A stretch of DNA of 64,000 bases from Mycobacterium bourgelatii. Its GTDB lineage: Bacteria; Actinomycetota; Actinomycetes; Mycobacteriales; Mycobacteriaceae. A program made the translations under genes and the position numbers. Below the pieces are notes generated by a model, which had not been told where the DNA came from, did no database searches, and was given only the letters and a program-made list of their open reading frames with translations. Where the stretch lies: the NCBI RefSeq assembly GCF_010723575.1, contig NZ_BLKZ01000001.1:4712001-4776000 (forward strand). The letters run 5' to 3'. The number at the start of each line of letters is the position of its first letter. The stretch's first letter is position 1. This document shows, in pieces, positions 1 to 8,274 of this stretch.

Positions 1-1
1 C

Positions 2-190
2 AAACTCCTCTGGCTGGCCATCTGCAACATCGAGGACAAACGCGCCGCCGAACGGGCCAAAAAATACGCCCAGAAACGTTGCCGAACAGCGCCCGGACGT
101 CTCGTGGAAGGACAGGTGGTCACCAACTGGAAGAAGGCACTCGAACAACTCTCGCTGGTCTACCCAGACCGCATCGAGCGGTACCTATAA
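2..190 (+). CDS. IS256-family transposase, C-terminal end (partial)
   Basis: The frame opening at base 2 reads through to TAA at 188-190. The peptide begins KLLWLAICNIEDK, continues with GRLVEGQVVTNWKKALEQL and ends YPDRIERYL. This resembles the last part of IS256/Mutator-type transposases, where a conserved 'KLLYLAxRNIEKK' helix is followed by a 'xxWxxALNQ' segment before the stop. These enzymes cut and rejoin IS ends with a DDE active site, which lies upstream of this window. The stop is followed within about 35 bases by what looks like the IS right end. Family assignment is from motif memory, so the exact element is not named. Confidence 0.7.
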   Translation, partial: KLLWLAICNIEDKRAAERAKKYAQKRCRTAPGRLVEGQVVTNWKKALEQLSLVYPDRIERYL

Positions 191-220
191 CTCGACGACT
201 AACAAGAAAACCAAACAGGC

Positions 221-249
221 GACTTACACAGAAAACTTGACACGCTCTC
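221..249. repeat. Probable right terminal inverted repeat of the IS256-type element
   Basis: On the minus strand the outer end reads GAGAGCGTGTCAAGTTTTCT, followed by GTGTAAGTC. IS256-type elements commonly end with a run containing a GTGTCAAG core. It sits between the transposase stop (190) and the point (about 250) where homology to an interrupted IS1634-like gene begins. The other end of the element is outside the window, so the inverted repeat cannot be paired here. Confidence 0.5.
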
Positions 250-920
250 GAACACTTCGATGGCAACCGGTATCCCGGCGGTGGTGGCCAGCAGCCCGTA
301 GACGATCTGCAAACGTCCTTTGACCCCGTCACGGGCGTGTCCGATCTTGCCCAGGGGGCAGGTGCGGCCCTCAAAGGCCGCCGAGGACACGTCGTAGAGC
401 ACTAGGGTGCCATCGTTCAGATGCCGGGCGGCCAGCGCGGTTTCGATGGCATCTTTGCGGGCCAGCGCCCAGTCCATCGCCGCGTACAGGTCGTCCTCAT
501 CGGCCCCACTGACCCCCAGCACCTCGCCCAGTGAGCTGGTGGCGGTCTGGGTGCGCAAACCGCGTGCGGTGGCCAGCTTGGATTCCGGGGCGATGACCTG
601 GGCTACCAGCATCGCGGTGACCAGGTCGCGCCGCCGCGATGGTGTCGCGTCGATGAGATCTTCGACGCCCAGGGTCCGGCGGTGCCCAGCACTGCGGCCA
701 CGTGCCCATGGGGCAGGCTGCGGGAGACCTCAAACGACTCGGCCAGATCCCGCGTGGCCGGCAGGCCTTTGAGGGCACGCTGTAGCTTTTCCACCTTGCG
801 CTCGGGCCAGTGTGACAAGTTGGCCAGGGTGCGTGTTTTGACTTTGCCGTTGTCGCGGTAGGACTCCCGCAACAGCACCGCTGGCGGTGACCCACGGTTG
901 GGAACCCGAGTCACGTACAT
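250..920 (-). pseudogene. IS1634-like transposase remnant, frameshifted and interrupted
   Basis: The ATG at 918-920 opens MYVTRVPNRGSPPAVLLRES, typical of the N-terminus of IS1634-type (IS4 superfamily) transposases. The frame is lost near 675-690. The correct continuation (VEDLIDATPSRRRDLVTA, then MLVAQVIAPESKLATARGL) lies in another frame, down to about 250. There the protein breaks off at GIPVAIEVFE, just where such enzymes normally continue 'EGNTxD'. The sequence after the break belongs to the IS256-type element end. So this copy is dead twice over: one frameshift and one insertion. AT-rich DNA at 921-1020 may hold its left end. Confidence 0.75.
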
Positions 921-1089
921 GATTACTTTATATCAACTTATCCGCGCTATATCTACGATATGCCAAGTTAACACGCCGAGCAATGCCATGATAATACATG
1001 ACTACATTAGTACGCCCGCATGAACGCCAAACACCTGCTCACGAACAACATCGGGGATTCAGAACCCACTCAGCGGGGGGAACTACGGG

Positions 1090-1569
1090 CTAACCGCCCG
1101 TACTGCGGTGCCGCTTGCTCTCCTGATCGCGATAGTCGTCGGCCATTTTCGCCACATGCGCCGGCAACGCATCGGCGGCGACGTCGGCCAGCGTGGTTTC
1201 CTCCAGCACCGAGCGCATGCTGGCCCGCAACGCCCGCCAGACGTCGGTCAACGCCACGGTGGGGCCGGAATAAGGCAGGTCACCGAGTCCGATGTCGCGG
1301 ACGCTGGCCAGCGGTCCGTCGATGCAGCGCAGCACGTCAGCGATGCTGATTTCGTTTGCTGGACGGGCTAATTCGTAGCCGCCCTCGCGGCCGCGGTGAC
1401 TGCGCACCAAACGGTCCGTGCGCAAGTTGGTGAGGATGTCGACGAGGAATTGCGGCGGTATTCCTTGCGCCTGCGCAATATCGTCGGTCTTTACCAGCGT
1501 GCCGGGCTCGGCGGTGGCGAGCTGAACCATCGCCCGCACTGCATACTCCGCCTTGGCCGACATCCGCAT
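1090..1569 (-). CDS. Rrf2-family transcriptional regulator
   Basis: This 159-residue winged-helix regulator starts MRMSAKAEYAVRAMVQLA, the classic Rrf2 opening. It contains the recognition-helix region IPPQFLVDILTNLR and the wing SHRGREGGYELAR. The ATG at 1569 is preferred over a longer frame from 1749, because the family starts here. Only one cysteine (in VLRCIDG) is visible, so the three-cysteine Fe-S ligand set of IscR is absent. This suggests a CymR-like rather than a cluster-sensing regulator. It matches Rv1287 as I recall it. It lies 17 bp downstream of the cysQ-cysNC-cysD operon on the same strand and may regulate sulfur genes, but that is inference. Confidence 0.9.
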   Translation of the reverse strand: MRMSAKAEYAVRAMVQLATAEPGTLVKTDDIAQAQGIPPQFLVDILTNLRTDRLVRSHRGREGGYELARPANEISIADVLRCIDGPLASVRDIGLGDLPYSGPTVALTDVWRALRASMRSVLEETTLADVAADALPAHVAKMADDYRDQESKRHRSTGG

Positions 1570-1586
1570 GCCAAGAATTCTGCCAG

Positions 1587-2315
1587 CTAGCCGGTCACAC
1601 TCAGCACCGCGTCGGCGTACTCTGGCCGGCACACCACCAGATCGGGCAACAGCGGATCGGGCCGGTTGTATTGCAGCGGAGACCCGTCTAGCCGCGACGT
1701 GTGCAGACCGGCAGCGCGCGCCACCGCCACCGGTGCGGCGGAATCCCATTCATATTGACCGCCGGCGTGTACGTAGATGTCGGCCAGTCCTTGGATGACC
1801 GCCGACACCTTGGCCCCGGCCGATCCCATCTCGACCAGCGTTCCGCCGAGGCTGTCGCGAACCTGCAGAGCGATTGCCGGCGGCCGAGTACGCGACACCA
1901 CGATCCGCGGCGGGGCGGGATTCGGGGCCGGTGGGTCGACGTCGGGGGTCGACAACGTAACACCTTGCGCCGGAAGCGCGACGGCGCCCGCGACGAGCTC
2001 ACCGGATTCCCACAGCGCCACGTGCACGGCCCAGTCCTGCCGCCCGAGTTCGGAGAATTCCCGGGTGCCGTCCAGTGGGTCGACGATCCACACGCGCTCG
2101 GACCGCAGGCGCACGGGGTCGTCGGCGCCCTCTTCGGACAGCACGGCATCGTCGGGGCGACGCTTTGCCAGCGCGGCCATCAGGAAGTCATGCGACCGCT
2201 TGTCCCCCGCGGCCTTTCGCTCGGCTTCGGTCGCGTCGGCCAACTCGGTGCGCACACCGAGCAACAGCTCCCCGGCCTGCGTCGCCAATTCGGCGGCCAG
2301 CTGGTGATCGCTCAT
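1587..2315 (-). CDS. cysQ: CysQ-type 3'-phosphoadenosine 5'-phosphate phosphatase (inositol monophosphatase family)
   Basis: This 242-residue cytosolic Mg2+-dependent phosphatase probably removes the 3'-phosphate from PAP/PAPS, keeping sulfate activation from stalling. Visible family motifs are LSEEGADD (metal-binding Glu about residue 61), DPLDGTREF (Asp79 and Asp82) and the C-terminal GGQYEWDSAAP. Its ATG overlaps the cysNC stop (ATGA, 2312-2315), so translation is probably coupled. M. tuberculosis keeps its cysQ elsewhere (Rv2131c, from memory), so this may be a second paralogue or a relocated gene. Substrate preference between PAP and inositol phosphates cannot be decided by reading. Confidence 0.85.
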   Translation of the reverse strand: MSDHQLAAELATQAGELLLGVRTELADATEAERKAAGDKRSHDFLMAALAKRRPDDAVLSEEGADDPVRLRSERVWIVDPLDGTREFSELGRQDWAVHVALWESGELVAGAVALPAQGVTLSTPDVDPPAPNPAPPRIVVSRTRPPAIALQVRDSLGGTLVEMGSAGAKVSAVIQGLADIYVHAGGQYEWDSAAPVAVARAAGLHTSRLDGSPLQYNRPDPLLPDLVVCRPEYADAVLSVTG

Positions 2316-4165
2316 GAAAACGATTCAATCAGGTCGAGCACGGCCTGCGCTTGTTCCTCGAGCGTGTGGTCCACAGTGAGCCGCAGGTCGGGGTTCTTCG
2401 GGCGCTGATAGGGGCTGTCGATCCCGGTGAAATGGGTGATCTCGCCAGCCCGCGCTTTGGCGTACAGCCCCTTGGGGTCCCGGCGCTCACATTCCTCGAT
2501 CGGCGTGTCGCAGAACACTTCGAAGAACGGAAATCCCGCGTCCACGTGGACTTTACGGGCCATCTCGCGGTGCTCGGCCAGCGGGCTGATCGCGGGCACC
2601 AGCACGATTTGTCCGGAGTCGGCGAGCAGCGTGGCGACATGCGCCAGCCGGCGCAGGTTCTCCGCGCGGTCGGCCATGCTGAAACCGAGATCGGCATTCA
2701 AGCCGTGCCGCAAGTTATCACCATCGAGAACATAAGCGGGAATACCCCTTTCGAGCAGCTTCTGCTCGACCAGCATGGCCACCGACGACTTGCCGGCACC
2801 CGACAGCCCGGTGAGCCACAGAGTCTTGCCCTTGGTGGCCCGGTCTTCGGCCGTCACCAACGACTTGTGCCGCACCGTGTTGGGGCTGGCGGTGTGTGTC
2901 GAGACGTCGCGCAGGATCATGCCCGCGGCCACCGTGCCGTTGGTGTCGGGGTCGATGAGGATGAACGAGCCGGTGGTGGCATTACGGGTGTACTCGTCGA
3001 GGAGCAAGGGCGACTGGGTGCGCAGCGAAACCCGGCCCAGCTCATTGAGTTTCAGCGCCGCCGCCGTCTTGTCCCGGTGCAGGGTGTTGACATCGAGGCG
3101 ATAGTCCAGCGCGGTGATCCGCGCCCGCGTGGTTCGGGTGGTGTGCTTGATGATGTAGTCGCGGCCGGGTTCGAGCGCGGAGTCGTCCGCCATCCAACAG
3201 ACGGTGGCGTCGAAAGACTGCGCGATTCTGGGCTGATTGTTGGCACGCGCGATCATGTCGCCGCGCGAGATGTCGATGTCGTCGGCCAGGCTGATCGACA
3301 CGGCCATCGGCGGAAACGCTTCCGCCACAGGACCGGTCGGACCGTCGATGGCCGTGATCCGGGTGGTCTTGCCGACCGGCAGTACCACCACCTCGTCGCC
3401 CGGCCGCATCACTCCGCTGGCCACCGTGCCTGCGTAGCTGCGGTGGTCCTGATGATCAAGTGTGTGCGGGCGGATGACGTACTGCACCGGGAACCGCACG
3501 TCCACCAGGTTGCGGTCACCGCCGATGTAGACCTCTTCGAGGTGCGACAGCAGCGAAGGCCCTTCGTACCACGGCGTCTGGTCCGATTTGGTGACCACGT
3601 TGTCGCCGTGCAGCGCCGAAAGCGGGATGGACGTCACGTCCTGCACGTCGAGGCGCGCCGCAAACGCGTGGAACTCGTCGCGGATCGCCTCGAATTTCTC
3701 TTTGTCCCAGTCGATCAGGTCCATCTTGTTGACCGCCAGCACCAGGTGGCGGATGCCCAGGAGAGAGGCCAGGAACGCGTGCCGGCGGGACTGCTCCAGC
3801 AAGCCGTGCCGCGCGTCGACCAGGACGATCACCAGCTGAGCGGTCGACGCGCCGGTGACCATGTTGCGCGTGTACTGGATGTGGCCCGGGGTGTCGGCGA
3901 TGATGAATTTCCGCTTGGGCGTGGCGAAATAGCGGTAGGCGACGTCGATGGTGATGCCTTGTTCCCGCTCGGCCCGCAGCCCGTCGGTGACCAACGCCAG
4001 ATCGGTGTAGTCGTGACCTCGTTCCTTGGACGTTTTCTCCACGGCGGCCCACTGGTCTTCCATGACCGCTTTGGAGTCATAGAGCAGGCGCCCGATCAAC
4101 GTGGACTTACCGTCGTCGACGGAGCCGGCGGTGGCCAGACGCAGCAGTGTGGTGGGAGCAGCCAT
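2312..4165 (-). CDS. cysN: Bifunctional ATP sulfurylase subunit 1 / APS kinase (CysNC)
   Basis: This is a 617-residue fusion. The N-terminal part is an EF-Tu-like GTPase: P-loop GSVDDGKS at residues 14-21, DTPGH near 92 and NKMD near 147, then beta-barrel domains. GTP hydrolysis drives APS formation by CysD. From about residue 440 there is an APS kinase domain with its own P-loop GLSGAGKSS and FCDTPIEECERRDPKGLY; it makes PAPS from APS. Length and fusion match mycobacterial CysNC. The start overlaps the cysD stop (TGATG at 4163-4167), and its own stop overlaps cysQ, so all three genes form one tight operon transcribed leftward. Confidence 0.96.
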   Translation of the reverse strand: MAAPTTLLRLATAGSVDDGKSTLIGRLLYDSKAVMEDQWAAVEKTSKERGHDYTDLALVTDGLRAEREQGITIDVAYRYFATPKRKFIIADTPGHIQYTRNMVTGASTAQLVIVLVDARHGLLEQSRRHAFLASLLGIRHLVLAVNKMDLIDWDKEKFEAIRDEFHAFAARLDVQDVTSIPLSALHGDNVVTKSDQTPWYEGPSLLSHLEEVYIGGDRNLVDVRFPVQYVIRPHTLDHQDHRSYAGTVASGVMRPGDEVVVLPVGKTTRITAIDGPTGPVAEAFPPMAVSISLADDIDISRGDMIARANNQPRIAQSFDATVCWMADDSALEPGRDYIIKHTTRTTRARITALDYRLDVNTLHRDKTAAALKLNELGRVSLRTQSPLLLDEYTRNATTGSFILIDPDTNGTVAAGMILRDVSTHTASPNTVRHKSLVTAEDRATKGKTLWLTGLSGAGKSSVAMLVEQKLLERGIPAYVLDGDNLRHGLNADLGFSMADRAENLRRLAHVATLLADSGQIVLVPAISPLAEHREMARKVHVDAGFPFFEVFCDTPIEECERRDPKGLYAKARAGEITHFTGIDSPYQRPKNPDLRLTVDHTLEEQAQAVLDLIESFS

Positions 4166-5094
4166 CAGAAATACCCCTGCCGTTTACGGTCTTCCATGCC
4201 TGCCTCCGAGATCCGGTCGTCGGCCCTGGTGGCGCCACGCTCGGTCAAGCGGGACACCGCGGTTTCGGCAATGACCTCCGAGACGGTGGCGGCCTCTGAC
4301 TCCACGCACCCGGTGCAGGTGACGTCACCGACGGTGCGGAACCGCACGGTCGCCTCGAATATTTTTTCGTCGGGTCGAGGCTGCAGGTAGCGGTGTACCG
4401 CCAGCAGCATCCCGTCACGCTGAAAGACCTTGCGCCGGTGGGCGAAATAGATCGAGGGCAACTTGACGTTTTCGGCGCCGATGTAGGACCAGATGTCGAA
4501 TTCGGTCCAATTGGACAGGGGAAAGACGCGGATGTGCTCACCCTTGTGGTGGCGCCCGTTGTACAGACTCCACAGCTCGGGCCGTTGGTTCTTCGGGTCC
4601 CACTGGCCGAACTCGTCGCGGAAGCTGAACACCCGTTCCTTCGCGCGCGCCTTTTCCTCGTCGCGGCGGGCTCCCCCGAAGGCGGCGTCGAACTTGTTCT
4701 CCCGGATCGCCCGCAGCAGCGTCACGGTCTGCAGCGGATTGCGCGACGGGATGGTCTCGACCACGCGGCCGGCGTCGATGTCGTCCTGCACGGACGCCAC
4801 CACCAGGCGCACCCCGGATTCGGCAACCAGCTCGTCGCGGGTGGCCAGGACCTCGTCGAAGTTGTGGCCGGTGTCGACATGCATCACCGGGAAGGGCAGC
4901 CGCCCCGGACGGAATGCCTTGAGCGCCAAGTGCAGCATGACGATGGAGTCCTTGCCGCCGGAGAACAGCAGGACTGGCCGCTCAAACTCCGCCGCCACCT
5001 CCCGGATGATGTGGATGGCCTCCGCCTCCAGTGAGCGCAAATGGCTCAATTCGTACTGGCCGGCCGCGGGGCCGGCGTTCACCGCGCTGGTCAT
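4165..5094 (-). CDS. cysD: Sulfate adenylyltransferase subunit 2 (CysD)
   Basis: This 309-residue ATP sulfurylase catalytic subunit has the PP-loop SGGKDS at residues 45-50 (FSGGKDSIVMLHLAL). It joins sulfate and ATP to give APS in a complex with CysNC. Further family blocks are HVDTGHNFDE, GGARRDEEKARAKERVFS, FPLSNWTEFDIW and the C-terminal DRISEAGMEDRKRQGYF. It is the first gene of the cysD-cysNC-cysQ operon. The 136-bp gap to the divergent thioesterase gene contains an AT-rich palindrome that could be its operator. Confidence 0.97.
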   Translation of the reverse strand: MTSAVNAGPAAGQYELSHLRSLEAEAIHIIREVAAEFERPVLLFSGGKDSIVMLHLALKAFRPGRLPFPVMHVDTGHNFDEVLATRDELVAESGVRLVVASVQDDIDAGRVVETIPSRNPLQTVTLLRAIRENKFDAAFGGARRDEEKARAKERVFSFRDEFGQWDPKNQRPELWSLYNGRHHKGEHIRVFPLSNWTEFDIWSYIGAENVKLPSIYFAHRRKVFQRDGMLLAVHRYLQPRPDEKIFEATVRFRTVGDVTCTGCVESEAATVSEVIAETAVSRLTERGATRADDRISEAGMEDRKRQGYF

Positions 5095-5131
5095 ATGGGC
5101 CTATCGATTTGTTCGCAAAGTTGGTAGATTT

Positions 5132-5147
5132 GACCATATTTATGATC
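5132..5147. promoter_or_regulatory. AT-rich inverted repeat in the cysD / thioesterase divergent promoter region
   Basis: GACCATATTTATGATC forms two 7-base arms around a 2-base centre, with one mismatched arm pair. It lies in an island far richer in A+T than its surroundings, 38 bp upstream of the cysD start. A looser outer pair (GGTA near 5122 and TACC near 5150) surrounds it. It could be an operator for the sulfur operon, for example for the Rrf2 regulator at 1090-1569, or a promoter. The assignment is speculative. Confidence 0.35.
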
Positions 5148-5230
5148 ATTACCAGTTATAGAACCAGTCCTGGGCCGGTCATGTCAACGAAAGGGTTTTG
5201 CCGCTACATGGCGTGCGACAGCATGGACGA

Positions 5231-5662
5231 ATGGCTGACCCCGAACCCGGCGCGCCCCCGAGCGGTCGCGACGTCATTGCTCAGTTTCTGCCGGCATCAC
5301 CGTTCGTCGCGAAGTTAGGAATCGTCGCCGAACGACTCGAGCCCGACGGCGTCAGGTTGCGACTGCCGTGGGACCCGTCCAACGTGACGATCGGCGACAT
5401 GGTGCACGGCGGGGCTATCGCAACCCTCGCCGACGTGACCGTGATGGCGGCGGCGTGGTGCGGCGCGCAGGCACCACCCGACCTGCGCGGGGTCACCGTC
5501 TCGATGACCCTGGACTTCATGGCACCCGCGCGCGCCACCGACGTGTTCGGCGTCGGCCGCGCCCTACGGCGCGGCCGATCGCTGGTGAACTGCGAGGCCG
5601 ACATCGTCGACCCCGATGGAAAACTGCTCGCGAAAGCCCTCGCCCTTTACAAAGTGGGCTGA
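5231..5662 (+). CDS. PaaI-type hotdog-fold thioesterase
   Basis: This 143-residue protein begins MADPEPGAPPSG. It carries the hotdog-fold signature GDMVHGGAIATLADVTVM, in which the HGG loop and central helix form the acyl-CoA thioesterase site. RGVTVSMTLDFMAPA and the C-terminal DGKLLAKALALYKV also fit the PaaI/4HBT family. It probably hydrolyses an acyl-CoA in the cytosol; the substrate is unknown. The frame extends upstream to 5198, but the ATG at 5231 gives the usual N-terminus. No strong ribosome binding site is visible. It is divergent from cysD and convergent with the carbonic anhydrase gene. Confidence 0.82.
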   Translation: MADPEPGAPPSGRDVIAQFLPASPFVAKLGIVAERLEPDGVRLRLPWDPSNVTIGDMVHGGAIATLADVTVMAAAWCGAQAPPDLRGVTVSMTLDFMAPARATDVFGVGRALRRGRSLVNCEADIVDPDGKLLAKALALYKVG

Positions 5663-5705
5663 GTCAAGCTCGGCTGACTGGGCTGACGCAAGGTGCGTTG
5701 ACGAG

Positions 5706-6206
5706 TTACGACTCGTCGAGGGTGATCTCCTCGAGCTTGCCGGTGGCCACGTCGAAGATGAAGCCGCGCAGCGACACGTGCTTGGTCACGAACGGGCTGT
5801 TCTGGATGCGACGCAACGACTGCCGGACGTCCTCAGCGATGTCCGGGAAGGCCTCGGCCGCCCACGGCGGCTTGACCCCGATCTCGTCCTGGATGCCGCG
5901 CTTGAAGTCGTCGTCGGTGAAGGTGAGCATCCCGCAGTCGGTGTGGTGAATGAGGATGATCTCTTGCGTCCCCAGCAACCGCTGGCTGATGGCGAGCGAA
6001 CGGATCGCGTCGTCCGTGACGACTCCCCCAGCGTTGCGGATAACGTGTGACTCGCCCTCCTTGATGCCGAGCACACGGTAGACGTCGAGTCGCGCGTCCA
6101 TGCACGCCACGACCGCGATGTGCTTGCTCGGCGGCAGCGGCAGCGGCCCCTTGAAGGTGCTCGCGTACTCGGCGTTGTTGGCCAAGTATTCGTCGGTAAC
6201 CGTCAC
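5706..6206 (-). CDS. Beta-class carbonic anhydrase (Rv1284-like)
   Basis: This 166-residue zinc enzyme interconverts CO2 and bicarbonate. Numbered from the GTG at 6206, the zinc ligands are Cys35 and Asp37 (ACMDARLD) and His88 and Cys91 (HHTDCGML). They agree with the known Rv1284 positions as I recall them. The GTG start is chosen because an AAGGAGA ribosome site lies just upstream and the family begins MTVTD; the open frame to 6293 is an artefact. The C-terminus SLRGFIFDVATGKLEEITL is typical. It lies beside the sulfate operon as in M. tuberculosis. Confidence 0.95.
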   Translation of the reverse strand: MTVTDEYLANNAEYASTFKGPLPLPPSKHIAVVACMDARLDVYRVLGIKEGESHVIRNAGGVVTDDAIRSLAISQRLLGTQEIILIHHTDCGMLTFTDDDFKRGIQDEIGVKPPWAAEAFPDIAEDVRQSLRRIQNSPFVTKHVSLRGFIFDVATGKLEEITLDES

Positions 6207-6388
6207 GCAAGTCTCCTTAGTTATTGGGAAATTAGGCTTCTTAACCAGAGTCGAACCGCGCTGGATTTTAACAATGGCCCGGCGACATGACACGAATCAA
6301 GATCAGCGGGATTGAAACGGTCGCGTGTGCGGTGGTTGCCGTGGACGAGTGCTCGCTACCCTGTCCCAATGCGGCACGGTGGTAGGGC

Positions 6389-7366
6389 ATGACACGCTTT
6401 CTGGCGCGTCGGCTGCTCAACTACATCATTCTGTTGGCGCTGGCGTCGTTCCTGACGTACTGCCTGACCTCGGTGGCGTTCCGGCCGTTGGAAAGCCTGA
6501 TGCAGCGCAGTCCGCGCCCGCCGCAATCGGTGATCGACAAGAGGGCCCACGACCTCGGCTTGGACAAGCCCATCCCCATCCGCTACGCCAATTGGGCTTC
6601 ACACGCTGTGCGCGGCGATTTCGGCAAGACCATTACCGGGCAACCCGTCGGGGAGGAACTCAGGCGTCGCATCGGAGTCAGCGTTCGGTTGCTGGTGGTG
6701 GGGTCCGTCGTCGGCACGGTGCTGGGTGTCGTGCTCGGCGCGTGGGGGGCGATCCGGCAATATCGGCTCAGCGACCGCGTCGTCACCACGGTGGCATTGC
6801 TGATCATCAGCACCCCGACCTTTGTCATAGCCAACTTGCTGATCATGGGTGCATTGCGGGTCAACTGGGCGCTGGGGATGCAACTCTTCGACTACACCGG
6901 AGAAACCTCCCCGGGTGTGACCGGCGGATTCTGGGACAACATCGGCGACCGGGTGCAGCACCTGATCCTGCCGTCACTCACGCTGGCGCTGGGCGGCGCC
7001 GCCGGGTACAGCCGATATCAACGCAACGCCATGCTCGACGTACTCGGACAGGACTTCATCCGCACCGCGCGCGCCAAGGGCCTGACCCGCCGACGCGCAC
7101 TGGTCAAACATGGGCTACGAACCGCATTGATACCGATGGCGACGCTGTTTGCCTATAGCGTCGCCGGCCTGGTCGCCGGGGCCGTGTTCGTCGAGAAGAT
7201 CTTCGGCTGGCATGGCATGGGCGAATGGGCCATCCGGGGTGTGTCAACCCAGGACGCCAACATCGTCGCCGCTATCACCTTGTTCTCCGGCGCCGTCGTG
7301 CTGCTGGCCGGCCTGCTTTCCGACATCATCTACGCGGCTCTCGACCCCCGGGTGCGGGTGTCATGA
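6389..7366 (+). CDS. oppB: Oligopeptide ABC transporter permease OppB
   Basis: This 325-residue inner-membrane permease starts with ARRLLNYIILLALASFLTY as its first membrane helix and has about six helices. It carries the binding-protein-dependent transport EAA-like loop (TARAKGLTRRRALVKHG) that docks on the ATPase. With OppC it forms the channel for peptide uptake. Its stop overlaps the oppC start (ATGA, 7363-7366). It opens a four-gene operon, oppBCDA, equivalent to Rv1283c-Rv1280c. About 180 bp separate it from the divergent carbonic anhydrase gene, so both promoters lie there. Confidence 0.95.
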   Translation: MTRFLARRLLNYIILLALASFLTYCLTSVAFRPLESLMQRSPRPPQSVIDKRAHDLGLDKPIPIRYANWASHAVRGDFGKTITGQPVGEELRRRIGVSVRLLVVGSVVGTVLGVVLGAWGAIRQYRLSDRVVTTVALLIISTPTFVIANLLIMGALRVNWALGMQLFDYTGETSPGVTGGFWDNIGDRVQHLILPSLTLALGGAAGYSRYQRNAMLDVLGQDFIRTARAKGLTRRRALVKHGLRTALIPMATLFAYSVAGLVAGAVFVEKIFGWHGMGEWAIRGVSTQDANIVAAITLFSGAVVLLAGLLSDIIYAALDPRVRVS

Positions 7367-8274
7367 GCGTGTCCATCGAAGAAATCGACCCGGTCGAGGC
7401 GATCGAGTTCAGTTCACGCAGAACACTGGTGCTGCGCCGCTTCCTGCGCAACCGCGCCGCGGTGGTCTCGCTGGTGATACTCGTGCTGCTGTTCGTCGGC
7501 TGCTACACGTTGCCTCCGCTGCTGCCGTATTCGTATCTGGACCTGGATTTCGACGCGTTGCTGCAACCGCCCGACGGCCGCCACTGGCTGGGCACCAACG
7601 CACTGGGTCAGGACCTGCTCGCGCAGATACTGCGCGGCATGCAGAAGTCGATGCTGATCGGCGTCTGTGTGGCGGTGCTCTCCACCGGCATCGCAGCCAC
7701 GGTCGGAGCGATCGCAGGGTATTTCGGGGGCTGGCGAGACAGGGCCCTGATGTGGCTGGTCGACCTGATGTTGGTGGTGCCCAGCTTCATCCTGATCTTG
7801 ATCGTGTCGCAGCGGACCAAGAGCGCGGCCAACGTCATGCTGCTGGTCCTGTTGCTCGCCGGCTTCGGCTGGATGGTCAGTTCCCGCATCGTGCGCGGCA
7901 TGACCATGAGCCTGCGTGAACGCGAATTCATCCGGGCCGCAAGGTACATGGGCGTCTCCAGCCGCCGCATCATCACCGGTCATGTGATACCCAACGTGGC
8001 ATCCATCCTCATCATCGATGCCACCCTCAACATTGCCTTCGCCATCCTGGCTGAAACCGGCTTGAGCTTCCTGGGATTCGGTATCCAGCCGCCAGATGCC
8101 TCGCTGGGCACCCTGATTGCCGACGGCACCCAGTCCGCAACGACGTTCCCCTGGGTGTTCCTGTTCCCCGCCGGGGTCTTGGTGTTGATTCTGTTGTGCA
8201 CCAACCTGACCGGCGACGGTCTGCGCGACGCGTTGGATCCCGGGAGCAGAACCCTGCGACGTGGTGGCGCATGA
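7363..8274 (+). CDS. oppC: Oligopeptide ABC transporter permease OppC
   Basis: This 303-residue permease begins MSVSIEEIDPVEAIEF, with a cytosolic tail, then a first helix around VVSLVILVLLFVGCYTLPPL. The OppC family block GTNALGQDLLAQILRG and the coupling loop FIRAARYMGVSSRRIITGHV are clear. The C-terminus ends DGLRDALDPGSRTLRRGGA, as usual for OppC/DppC. It overlaps oppB by ATGA and oppD by four bases (8271-8274), showing tight translational coupling. The open frame extends 138 bases further upstream inside oppB, but the overlap start is the sensible one. Confidence 0.95.
   Translation: MSVSIEEIDPVEAIEFSSRRTLVLRRFLRNRAAVVSLVILVLLFVGCYTLPPLLPYSYLDLDFDALLQPPDGRHWLGTNALGQDLLAQILRGMQKSMLIGVCVAVLSTGIAATVGAIAGYFGGWRDRALMWLVDLMLVVPSFILILIVSQRTKSAANVMLLVLLLAGFGWMVSSRIVRGMTMSLREREFIRAARYMGVSSRRIITGHVIPNVASILIIDATLNIAFAILAETGLSFLGFGIQPPDASLGTLIADGTQSATTFPWVFLFPAGVLVLILLCTNLTGDGLRDALDPGSRTLRRGGA

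Noticed and set aside
2351..4390. Long open frame (679 codons) on the plus strand across cysNC
   Set aside because: It is antisense to a clearly recognised CysNC, is rich in Arg/His/Gly/Val without family motifs, and arises from the high GC of third positions.
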